This document shows, in pieces, positions 8,646 to 14,714 of a stretch of 15,083 bases of DNA. Position 1 is the first letter of the stretch. Each line of letters opens with the position of its first letter. Where the stretch lies: assembly GCA_038230695.1 (NCBI GenBank), contig JBBRMT010000100.1, forward strand, positions 1-15,083, written 5' to 3'. Both the position numbers and the translations under genes were made by a program. This stretch comes from QHBQ01 sp038230695. Lineage in GTDB: Bacteria; Chloroflexota; Chloroflexia; QHBQ01. The notes beneath the pieces are model-generated. The model saw only the letters and a program-made list of their open reading frames with translations, was not told the origin of the DNA and did not search any database.

Positions 8646-9367
8646 CACCCTACAGCTACGGTTTCGCGGCGGGGGAGGGCTTTGTGCCAATCGCGCAGGC
8701 TCTCGAAGAAGGCCAGGCCATCGGCGCTGCCCTCGATCGCTTCGACCGCCCGCTCAGGGTGCGGCATCAGCCCCATCACGTTGCCCGCCGCGTTGCAGAC
8801 TCCAGCAATATTACCAACCGAGCCGTTTGGGTTGGCCTCATCGCTCACGTTGCCCGCCGCATCGCAATAGCGCAACACGACCTGCCCATTATGCTCAAGC
8901 TGGAGCAAGCTGGCAGGGTCAATATAGTAGCTGCCCTCGCCGTTGGCGATCGGCAGGCGGTAGGGCTGATCCTGTATGTGGGCCGTGAAAGGGGTTGCCA
9001 TTGCCGCTAGCTCAGGGCGGATGTGCAGCCAACGCGACTGGAAGCGCAACGCGGCATTGCGGCGCAGCGCCCCTGGCAGCAACCCAGCCTCGGTCAACAC
9101 CTGGAAGCCGTTGCAGATACCCAACACCGGCCCGCCATTGGCGGCGAAGAGTTGCACTGCCGCCATAATCGGTGAGAAGCGGGCAATCGCGCCACCCCGC
9201 AGCGCGTCACCGTAGCTGAACCCACCGGGAAGCAGCAAAGCATCGAACCCCGCCACGCTCCGCTCGGTGTGCCAGATATATTCCACCGGCTCACCCAGCA
9301 CTTTGATCGCATGGTACGAATCGGCATCGCCGTTGCTGCCTGGAAAAACGATTACTCCAACGCGCAT
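8645..9367 (-). CDS. purQ: Phosphoribosylformylglycinamidine synthase glutaminase subunit PurQ
   Basis: A 240-residue class I glutamine amidotransferase. PurQ hydrolyses glutamine and passes ammonia to PurL, with PurS as partner, to make FGAM from FGAR in the fourth step of purine synthesis; it acts in the cytoplasm. Diagnostic features: the N-terminus MRVGVIVFPGSNGD, the LLPGGFSYGD loop, the nucleophile in GICNGFQ (Cys near residue 85), a conserved ALRRNAALRFQSRW segment, and the His-Glu pair in MPHPER near residue 207. Length and motif order are normal. ATG 9367 is preceded by AAGGGGG at 9372-9378. It is separated from purS by a membrane-protein gene, although these subunits usually have adjacent genes. 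purL is not in the window. Its stop shares one base with the next ATG. Confidence 0.96.
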   Translation of the reverse strand: MRVGVIVFPGSNGDADSYHAIKVLGEPVEYIWHTERSVAGFDALLLPGGFSYGDALRGGAIARFSPIMAAVQLFAANGGPVLGICNGFQVLTEAGLLPGALRRNAALRFQSRWLHIRPELAAMATPFTAHIQDQPYRLPIANGEGSYYIDPASLLQLEHNGQVVLRYCDAAGNVSDEANPNGSVGNIAGVCNAAGNVMGLMPHPERAVEAIEGSADGLAFFESLRDWHKALPRRETVAVG

Positions 9368-9492
9368 GGCTCCCCCTTCGGGAATGTTGAATTAAGAATG
9401 ATGAATTACTCTCCCCCAGTGGGGGAGGCTGGGAGGGGGTCCGTGACCACCCCGCTCATGCCTCGTGCCTCATGACTGATTATACCACACCG
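9368..9492. other. Spacer between the GT-C-like gene and purQ
   Basis: This 125-nt gap is the longest in the leftward operon. It holds the purQ ribosome site at 9372-9378 and the dispersed hairpin element at 9406-9441. I see no promoter of convincing quality reading toward purQ, and no T-run that would make the hairpin a classical terminator. Confidence 0.6.
9406..9441. repeat. Dispersed G/C-rich hairpin element
   Basis: CTCCCCC (9411-9417) and GGGGGAG (9421-9427) form a perfect 7-bp stem with a 3-nt loop, followed by GGCTGGGAGGGGGT. The arrangement matches the element inside GT87 paralogue C at 6353-6394. It lies between two genes of the operon, so in the mRNA it would form a strong hairpin that could stall exonucleases or polymerase. 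There is no U-tract after the stem in the leftward direction. Confidence 0.6.
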
Positions 9493-11070
9493 CTAGTTCT
9501 TCTGGTATACCACTGAAATATGGTCGTGATAGCCAACCCGCCAGCCGGATTCGTGGGCGAGGGCATAGTCTAGTACGGAGCCACGCTGGATTACCACCAG
9601 ATTGACTCCGTAGCGGGTGATGATCTCGCGCCAACCCACGCCGACGTTCTGCACGGTGATGAAGTCCTCGAACACTGGCCCGCGATAGACATCTACCCGC
9701 CCATCAATGAACACTCGCTGCTGCGGATATAGCCGATAGATGAGGTAGCCGCCCCAGCCGAAGTCATTATACATCCGCACATTGGGCAGCTTGCTGATGT
9801 ATTCAGCCGCGCCCACCGGATAGGGGATGCTGGTATCTAGGCGCGGCTGCGGGCCAGTCTGCGCCTGCGGTGAGGCGATGATCAGGGTTGCCAGCAGGGC
9901 GACTCCCACTGCGCCAAGCAGCCAGTTGATCCGTCCTTCCAATGGCGGGGCAGGCGTATCGCTGCGCCGCGACAGCAAAGGGAAAGTGCGGATCAGCCCT
10001 TGCGCCAGGATGGGCAACATAATAACACCATAGAGTGGGGTGGTGTACGCGCCCTGCAGCGCCTGCACCGTGAAGGCAGCAACCAGCAGCGCGTCGGTTA
10101 TATCTACGTAGCGGCGGAGAGGGACACGCCAGCTTTGACGCTGCGCCTTCGATACGCGGCGGGTGATGCCTACCAGCATCAGCAGGATGAAGCTGCCCGC
10201 CAGCAGCAGGTTGCCATAATCGTGGAAGTCGAGCGGCTTCCATTCGTCCACGTAATAGAGGGGATTGTGGCCGCCAGTAGAGACGTAACCGAGCGGCAGC
10301 AGCCACAGGTTAATGAAGTAGGGGTTGACGAGTGAAGCGGCGGCACAGCCAATTATGGTGAGCAACAGCGGGCGCAGGGGGGTGGGCTGCGCGGGGCGAT
10401 AGATGAAATTGTTGGCCGCTTCGCCAATCAGGAACAGGGCGACCAGGGCCAGGCCGGTGACATATGTACCGTGCATATTCGCCCACAATACAGTCAGCAG
10501 CGGCAGCAGCCACAGGGTGCGGGCGCGAGTGGGGTCGCGGCGATAGCGCAGCAATATCAGGTAGTAGGCGGCGAGGAACAACGCTGCGATAATCTGAGGG
10601 CGTACTCCCCAGGTAGGCGCAGCGAAGACAAAGAATAGCAGCAGCAACATCAAGGCGAGGAAGCGGCCCGCGCCCTTGAAGCGCAACAGGCGATAGACCA
10701 GCGCCCCGCTACCCGCCTGCACCGCGCCGAACAGCAACACCAGACCGACGTAGCCAACCGACTGTTGCACCCCATAGATGATCAGTTCGCTCAACCACTC
10801 ATAGACCACCCAGGGGTGGCCCAGCGCGGTGAAAGAGTAATCGTTGTAATAGGGGATGCCGCTTTCCACGATCAGCTGGCCGGTACGAAGGTGCCACCAG
10901 ATGTCGAAGTCGGTAGAGGCGATGAAGGGTAGCAAACCGGCGAAAGCGATTAGCAAGCCCGCCAGCAAGGTATAGCGATGCAGACCTTGCGGGAATGCTG
11001 AGTGCTGAGTGCTGAGTGCTGAGTGCTGGGTTTCTTCACTCGTTGCCAAAGGTGTTGCTGGGTTGCTCAC
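9493..11070 (-). CDS. Predicted GT-C-like polytopic membrane protein
   Basis: A 525-residue integral membrane protein with a soluble C-terminal region. The first external loop reads TDFDIWWHLRTG (DFD at 54-56), then PYYNDYSFTALGHPW and YEWLSELI. This acidic, aromatic-rich loop between helices 1 and 2 is typical of uncharacterised GT-C-fold proteins. The C-terminal part contains NDFGWGGYLIYRLYP and VFIDGRVDVY, also usual for this family. No specific enzyme activity is known to me. The start is GTG at 11070-11068, with AAAGGG at 11078-11083 overlapping the purS stop. The first 26 residues include a heptamer-encoded low-complexity stretch (TQHSALSTQHSA). No in-frame ATG lies between the repeat and the first helix, so translation must begin upstream of it. 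The gene separates purS from purQ. Function assigned by fold type only. Confidence 0.75.
   Translation of the reverse strand: MSNPATPLATSEETQHSALSTQHSAFPQGLHRYTLLAGLLIAFAGLLPFIASTDFDIWWHLRTGQLIVESGIPYYNDYSFTALGHPWVVYEWLSELIIYGVQQSVGYVGLVLLFGAVQAGSGALVYRLLRFKGAGRFLALMLLLLFFVFAAPTWGVRPQIIAALFLAAYYLILLRYRRDPTRARTLWLLPLLTVLWANMHGTYVTGLALVALFLIGEAANNFIYRPAQPTPLRPLLLTIIGCAAASLVNPYFINLWLLPLGYVSTGGHNPLYYVDEWKPLDFHDYGNLLLAGSFILLMLVGITRRVSKAQRQSWRVPLRRYVDITDALLVAAFTVQALQGAYTTPLYGVIMLPILAQGLIRTFPLLSRRSDTPAPPLEGRINWLLGAVGVALLATLIIASPQAQTGPQPRLDTSIPYPVGAAEYISKLPNVRMYNDFGWGGYLIYRLYPQQRVFIDGRVDVYRGPVFEDFITVQNVGVGWREIITRYGVNLVVIQRGSVLDYALAHESGWRVGYHDHISVVYQKN
10996..11030. repeat. Heptamer tandem repeat in the 5' end of a coding gene
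   Basis: Five 7-bp units: four exact TGCTGAG units and a final TGCTGGG on the plus strand (CTCAGCA on the coding strand). They lie at codons about 14-25 of the leftward membrane-protein gene. On the coding strand the unit has no stop codon in any frame, while the opposite orientation contains TGA. Seven is not a multiple of three, so gain or loss of one unit would shift the frame. The same unit recurs at 14786-14813. Confidence 0.85.
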
Positions 11071-11081
11071 TGGCTTGCCCT

Positions 11082-11351
11082 TTACTGCTGGAGCGATACA
11101 TCAAAGCGGTAATCCTCGATTACGGGGTTGGCGAGCAGTCGGGCGCACATCTGATCTACCAACTGCTCGGCCTCCTCTTTTGTGTGCGAGGTGAGGGTGA
11201 CGACGATGTACTTGCCCGCACGCACGCTGGCAACGCTGCCATAGCCGAGGTGGCGCAAGCCGTCGGCAATTGCCAACCCCTGGGGGTCGTTGACCACCGG
11301 CTTGAGCGTAACGTAGATGGCGGCACGATACTGTTGCAATTCGGCGCTAAT
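11082..11351 (-). CDS. purS: Phosphoribosylformylglycinamidine synthase subunit PurS
   Basis: PurS is a small dimeric subunit that bridges PurQ and PurL in the bacterial FGAM synthase complex. The protein has the family pattern: YRAAIYVTLKP, then NDPQGLAIADGLRHLGY, SVRAGKYI and a C-terminal LLANPVIEDYRFDV. The start is unusual. Between the purC stop (TAA at 11366-11364, same frame) and the conserved core there is no ATG or GTG, only ATT at 11351 and TTG at 11339. A perfect AAGGAGG (11359-11365) sits 7 nt before the ATT but 19 nt before the TTG. I therefore place the start at ATT, giving 89 residues beginning (M)SAELQQYRA; the TTG start would give 85. The gene follows purC in the same frame, with the ribosome site overlapping the purC stop, and precedes the GT-C-like gene by 11 nt. 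Confidence 0.88.
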   Translation of the reverse strand: MSAELQQYRAAIYVTLKPVVNDPQGLAIADGLRHLGYGSVASVRAGKYIVVTLTSHTKEEAEQLVDQMCARLLANPVIEDYRFDVSLQQ

Positions 11352-11358
11352 GGTAAAA

Positions 11359-11365
11359 CCTCCTT
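11359..11365 (-). promoter_or_regulatory. Ribosome binding site that decides the purS start
   Basis: A full AAGGAGG on the minus strand overlaps the purC TAA stop and lies 7 nt upstream of ATT 11351. It is the strongest Shine-Dalgarno I found in the leftward operon. Its distance to the first conventional start (TTG 11339) is too long for efficient use. Confidence 0.8.
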
Positions 11366-12260
11366 ATAATTCAACCTGCTGTCCGGTAAGCCGATAATAC
11401 GCCTCGCGGTACTTCTCGCCCGTGACGCGCACCACCTCGGTAGGCAGAGTGGGCGCGGGGGGCTGCTTGTTCCAGCCGCTGGCGAGCAGCCAGTCGCGCA
11501 CGTATTGCTTGTCGAGGCTGGGCTGGGGGCCGCCGGGGTGGTAGATGGCCTCGTCCCAGAAGCGCGACGAGTCGGGAGTGAGCGCCTCGTCAATCAGGAT
11601 TAGCTGGCCGTCCAGCACGCCGAACTCGAACTTGGTGTCGGCAATGAGGATACCACGAGTTAGAGCGTAGTCGGCGGCAGCAGTGTAGATGGTTAGCGCG
11701 ATGTCGCGCAGCCGCTCGGCAAGCTCCTCACCAATCAACGCCGCAGTCTGCTCAAAGCTGATGTTCTCATCGTGACCAACATCGGCTTTGGTGCTGGGGG
11801 TAAAGATGGGCGCGGCCAGACGGGCGCTCTCCACCAGACCATCGGGTAGCGGCAGGCCGCAGACGGTGCCGCTGCGCTGATACTCCAGCCAGCCGGAGCC
11901 GGAGAGATAGCCGCGCACGATGCACTCAAGGCTGATACGCTGCGCCTTGCGTACCAGCATTGCCCGCCCCTCCACCTGTTCGCGGTAGGGCGTGGCTTGC
12001 AGGTCAGCTGGAAAGTCGGCCATGTTGATGCTGATCATGTGATTAGGGATGAGGTCGCGGGTGTAATTGAACCAGAAGGCAGACAACTGGTTCAATACCT
12101 TGCCCCGCCCAGGGATGCCGTTCGCCATTACCATGTCGAAGGCGCTGAGGCGGTCGGTGCTGACGATCAACAGGTGATCGCCCAGGTCGTAGCTGTCGCG
12201 CACCTTGCCGCGAATAAACAGCGGGTAGGGCAAGTTTGTGTTGGTAATTGCCTGTTCCAT
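11364..12260 (-). CDS. purC: Phosphoribosylaminoimidazole-succinocarboxamide synthase
   Basis: A 298-residue SAICAR synthetase, which joins CAIR with aspartate using ATP in purine synthesis; cytoplasmic. Family motifs in order: LFIRGKVRDSYDLGD near the N-terminus (nucleotide-binding loop), STDRLSAFD, GKVLNQLSAFWF, LECIVRGYLSGSGW, ADVGHDENIS, DTKFEFG and LIDEALTPDSSRFW. The length matches the approximately 300-residue (Ade1-like) form of the enzyme. I place the start at ATG 12260, giving MEQAITNTNLPYPL. The open frame extends to a TTG at 12296, but that codon is part of the -35 box and would give a non-conserved extension. No ribosome site precedes ATG 12260, and the predicted transcription start falls at or next to it. 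First gene of the leftward operon. Confidence 0.96.
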   Translation of the reverse strand: MEQAITNTNLPYPLFIRGKVRDSYDLGDHLLIVSTDRLSAFDMVMANGIPGRGKVLNQLSAFWFNYTRDLIPNHMISINMADFPADLQATPYREQVEGRAMLVRKAQRISLECIVRGYLSGSGWLEYQRSGTVCGLPLPDGLVESARLAAPIFTPSTKADVGHDENISFEQTAALIGEELAERLRDIALTIYTAAADYALTRGILIADTKFEFGVLDGQLILIDEALTPDSSRFWDEAIYHPGGPQPSLDKQYVRDWLLASGWNKQPPAPTLPTEVVRVTGEKYREAYYRLTGQQVEL

Positions 12261-12267
12261 GCCCGCT

Positions 12268-12296
12268 ATTATAGAAGATTGGCGGCCCGATCGCAA
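12268..12296 (-). promoter_or_regulatory. Promoter of purC and the leftward operon
   Basis: On the minus strand TTGCGA (12296-12291), a 17-nt spacer and TATAAT (12273-12268) make a near-consensus housekeeping-sigma promoter. The predicted start of transcription, about 7 nt beyond the -10 box, coincides with the A of the purC ATG at 12260, implying a leaderless transcript with no room for a riboswitch or attenuator. Confidence 0.75.
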
Positions 12297-12309
12297 CGCC
12301 GAATCTGGT

Positions 12310-12339
12310 TTGACATAAAATCAGTCTACCGCTTATAAT
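12310..12339 (+). promoter_or_regulatory. Promoter of the amidase-like/STAND ATPase gene
   Basis: TTGACA (12310-12315), an 18-nt spacer and TATAAT (12334-12339), pointing right. Both hexamers match the sigma-70 consensus exactly. Transcription would begin near 12346, leaving about 40 nt before ATG 12385. Its -35 box lies 13 nt from the -35 box of the divergent purC promoter, and both -10 boxes continue as TATAATAGCG. Confidence 0.78.
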
Positions 12340-12384
12340 AGCGCATCATTATTGGTGGTGGAACACCAGAGAGAGTGGCAAGGC

Positions 12385-14352
12385 ATGGATACAGGCTACG
12401 CGGCGGCGAAGGCAATGCCGTCGGATCCCAGCAACTACGAATCGAGGGAGCCACGGTCGGCGGGCAGCATCATGGCGGTGGTGTTTATCGGCCATGAGGG
12501 CGACTTTGGCGACAAGCTGAAGATGGCCGAACAGGCGGGCGGCTGGGCCGGACCGCACTATCTGGTGGATGTCAGCAATGGCACGGTGGCGCAACTGGTG
12601 CCGGAGTTGAACGTCGCCTACGTCACCACAGTCTGGGCGCTCAACCAGATTTGCATCGGCATAGGTCTGGTGGGGCAGAATGTGGGGCAGGCGGGCTGGA
12701 TCTCCAATGCCGCCTATATCCAACTTGATGCGCTACTGACCAGCATCTGCCAGCGTTATGCTATCCCCCGCGATCGCACCCGCATCATGAGCCAGGACGA
12801 AACGCCCGGCTCGGAGCTACCGCCTCTGGCGATTGACTGGGCGCGGCTGGGCATTGCGCCTACCACCCTGCCAACCAATGGCGCAGAAGCCCACAGCCTA
12901 GGCGCACCGCCCGCGCCTCCTGCTCCACCTCCATCTGATGGCGCTATCGCTGCCAGATCAACTAGCGGGCCAACCAACAGCATCAGCACGGGCAACATCA
13001 TCAATAGCGGCGGGCTGGTGGCCGTGGGTCAGAACATCAGCCAGACCTTTATCGAGACGCTGGGCGATGTGGATATTAAACTTAGCGCCTACCATCCGGT
13101 TGCCCCTGAGCGCGATATCCTCGGCTACGACCTGCCTGCCAGCGATATACTCGCCCTGCTGCGGCGTAAGGGTGGCGTGGCCCTTATCGGCTTCGACAGC
13201 AGCGGCAAGAGTACGTTGGGCGCGAAGTGTTACTACCAACTACTGCGTCAGAACCACAGCGTGATGCCCCAGGCTAACGGCACGATGGCCGACCTGCCGG
13301 TTTACTGGGTGTCGGCCAAAGTTCTGCTATCCGACCGTAGCCTGATCGCAAGCGTCAACCAGCTTGTCCTCAGCGACAGCGCCGCTACTTCTTTCTTTCT
13401 GGTACTCGACGACTTCGACTATCTACTCGACGATATGGGCAACTACAAACCCGACCTTGCAAACAGCATTCAGCCGCTGACCGCCTGGTTGGGCCAGAAC
13501 CCCACCACTACCAGCGGCATCATCGTATGCACCAGGGTTGCGCCGCAGGGGCTGACCACCTACTCAGCGCCGGGCGTTGATGAGGCTAACGCGATTATCT
13601 GGATGAACAAACTAATTGGCTCACCGCCGGAGGATGCCGGCTGGGTACGCAAGGCGGTACTCGATGTGCATTGCTACCCCGGCGGTATGGAGGTGCTGGC
13701 AACCGCAAGGCAGCAGTATGGCACGCTGGCCGAGGTGTTCAGCCTGCCGGTGGTGGATTGGCGACGGGCGGTTACCCAGTTTTACCACCTGCCCGACGAT
13801 GTGAACGGCTGGTATGCCCGCTTCACCCCTGATGCCGGTGAACAGGCGATGCTCAAGTATCTGGCGGTGCAGCACGACTTCGCCGCTGGCCCGGACATCG
13901 CCGCTGCGGTGCGGGGTATACGCGCCATTGGCTTGCGCGGGCCGCAAGTGCTGAGTGAGGTAGCGCGTAAAGGTTTTGTGGAGAAGCGTAGCAATGTTAC
14001 GGTTGACAACGATCGGGGCAGCTTCCGCATCTACGACCCGCTCCTCAATTACATCTTCGACTCGATGGCCGCCTCCGAACGTAGTGGCTACTATCTCGCC
14101 GCCGCCACCTACTACACCAACGCGGTGCAGCAACGCCCCGCCGCCACCAGCTTCAGCGTGGATGACCTGTACGCGCTGGAGAGCGCCATCTACTACCAGA
14201 CAAAAGCGGGCAACCTGAAGCTGGCCTACGACCTGTTCGACCAGTACAACGCCCAGCTGGAGCTATCTTCGCAACTGCTGAACATCAACCGCGACTTCCA
14301 GGCTCAGGTGCTGGAGGAACTGCTCAGAGCGGAGCGGGACAAACTGGCATAA
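12385..14352 (+). CDS. Degenerate amidase (PGRP-like) domain fused to a STAND-type ATPase
   Basis: About 655 residues, no signal peptide or membrane helix, so cytoplasmic. Residues 30-158 resemble Amidase_2/PGRP (N-acetylmuramoyl-L-alanine amidase): VVFIGH (H37), GPHYLVDVSNGTVAQLVPE (57-74), NQICIGIGLVG (87-97) and the helix ending RYAIP. The usual AWHAG His is absent (AYVTT), and the late His and DPG motif are replaced by MSQDETPGSELPP, so zinc catalysis is probably lost. A proline-rich linker (174-183) and a Gly/Asn-rich segment (GNIINSGG, 203-210) follow. The P-loop ATPase has Walker A GFDSSGKST (269-277), Walker B FFLVLDDFD (337-345) and a likely sensor Arg (VCTR, R384). A winged-helix segment (about 484-560) ends RIYDPLLNYIF, and TPR-like helices close the protein. 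TTG 12352 and GTG 12355/12358 are alternative starts. Probable signalling or defence switch; the ligand is unknown. Confidence 0.8.
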   Translation: MDTGYAAAKAMPSDPSNYESREPRSAGSIMAVVFIGHEGDFGDKLKMAEQAGGWAGPHYLVDVSNGTVAQLVPELNVAYVTTVWALNQICIGIGLVGQNVGQAGWISNAAYIQLDALLTSICQRYAIPRDRTRIMSQDETPGSELPPLAIDWARLGIAPTTLPTNGAEAHSLGAPPAPPAPPPSDGAIAARSTSGPTNSISTGNIINSGGLVAVGQNISQTFIETLGDVDIKLSAYHPVAPERDILGYDLPASDILALLRRKGGVALIGFDSSGKSTLGAKCYYQLLRQNHSVMPQANGTMADLPVYWVSAKVLLSDRSLIASVNQLVLSDSAATSFFLVLDDFDYLLDDMGNYKPDLANSIQPLTAWLGQNPTTTSGIIVCTRVAPQGLTTYSAPGVDEANAIIWMNKLIGSPPEDAGWVRKAVLDVHCYPGGMEVLATARQQYGTLAEVFSLPVVDWRRAVTQFYHLPDDVNGWYARFTPDAGEQAMLKYLAVQHDFAAGPDIAAAVRGIRAIGLRGPQVLSEVARKGFVEKRSNVTVDNDRGSFRIYDPLLNYIFDSMAASERSGYYLAAATYYTNAVQQRPAATSFSVDDLYALESAIYYQTKAGNLKLAYDLFDQYNAQLELSSQLLNINRDFQAQVLEELLRAERDKLA

Positions 14353-14369
14353 TTGCAGATTGCAGATTG
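14352..14369. repeat. ATTGCAG heptamer tandem at the ATPase gene stop
   Basis: ATTGCAG occurs twice in tandem followed by ATTG, starting at the last base of the TAA stop. The unit differs from the CTCAGCA heptamer, but period and placement against a gene end are the same. Confidence 0.6.
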
Positions 14370-14401
14370 TAAAAGGTGGGATTTTAGAAGGAGGGATTGT
14401 T

Positions 14402-14563
14402 ATGTGTAGGGGCGGGCGGCTGCCCGCCCTGCTGAAGCGCATCAATGCTCATCGCAACCGGCAACATCGGCGTAGGGGCGCATGGTATACGCCCACTTGC
14501 AGCGCATCAATGCCCATCGTCAGCGATGATTTTGGCGTAGGGGCGCATGGCATACGCCCATAG
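14402..14563 (+). CDS. Doubtful 53-residue ORF with an ideal ribosome site
   Basis: AAGGAGG at 14388-14394 lies 7 nt before ATG 14402. The frame runs to TAG at 14561-14563 and would give an Arg-rich peptide beginning MCRGGRLPALLKR. Nearly all of it is composed of the TAGGGGCG repeat units, so it may be chance or the relic of a gene overrun by repeats. I recognise no domain. The ribosome site is the only positive evidence. Confidence 0.2.
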   Translation: MCRGGRLPALLKRINAHRNRQHRRRGAWYTPTCSASMPIVSDDFGVGAHGIRP

Positions 14564-14571
14564 GCATCAAA
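14404..14571. repeat. Three diverged copies of a TAGGGGCG palindromic repeat
   Basis: Copies begin at about 14406, 14472 and 14536. Each starts GTAGGGGCG and carries a short palindrome ending in CGCCC; copies 1 and 2 are followed by an AGCGCATCAATG tail, copy 3 by a shorter GCATCAA. Copy 1 has a perfect 8-bp stem (14410-14417 with 14422-14429). Copies 2 and 3 pair GGGCG.ATG with the facing arm with one C-A mismatch in plus-strand RNA, which becomes a permitted G-U pair in minus-strand RNA. A related tail, CTGCTGAAGGGCAATCAAT, recurs at 14622-14640. Confidence 0.75.
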
Positions 14572-14604
14572 ATAAGACGAAAGCTGCGTCTCATACCGGA
14601 GGTT

Positions 14605-14620
14605 TGGGGGTAAGCCCCCA
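14605..14620. repeat. Small G/C hairpin, first copy
   Basis: TGGGGG (14605-14610) and CCCCCA (14615-14620) form a 6-bp stem around a TAAG loop, immediately followed by a CTGCTGAAG tail related to the nearby TAGGGGCG repeats. No T-run follows on either strand, so a terminator role is not supported. Confidence 0.5.
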
Positions 14621-14714
14621 GCTGCTGAAGGGCAATCAATCCCCTCGTAATGTGGCTGCTTGCGGCTGAGGCGAGAGGTTCAGCCAGCCCCTCTACATCA
14701 TGCCATTGCCATAG

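Noticed and set aside
8646..8690. N-terminal extension of the GT87-like gene to 8690
   Set aside because: It would overlap purQ by 46 nt; the TGATG junction at 8645 is the usual coupled arrangement, and the extension is proline/arginine-rich without family similarity.
12261..12296. Longer purC starting at TTG 12296
   Set aside because: The TTG is the -35 box, the extra 12 residues are not like the family, and the ATG at 12260 fits known PurC N-termini.
12261..12351. Purine riboswitch or attenuator upstream of purC
   Set aside because: The promoter ends 7 nt before the start codon, so there is no leader RNA to hold one.
12352..12384. Start of the ATPase gene at TTG 12352 or GTG 12355/12358
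   Set aside because: These lie only a few nucleotides after the predicted transcription start, with no ribosome site; ATG 12385 has a GA-rich stretch upstream. They are kept only as alternatives.
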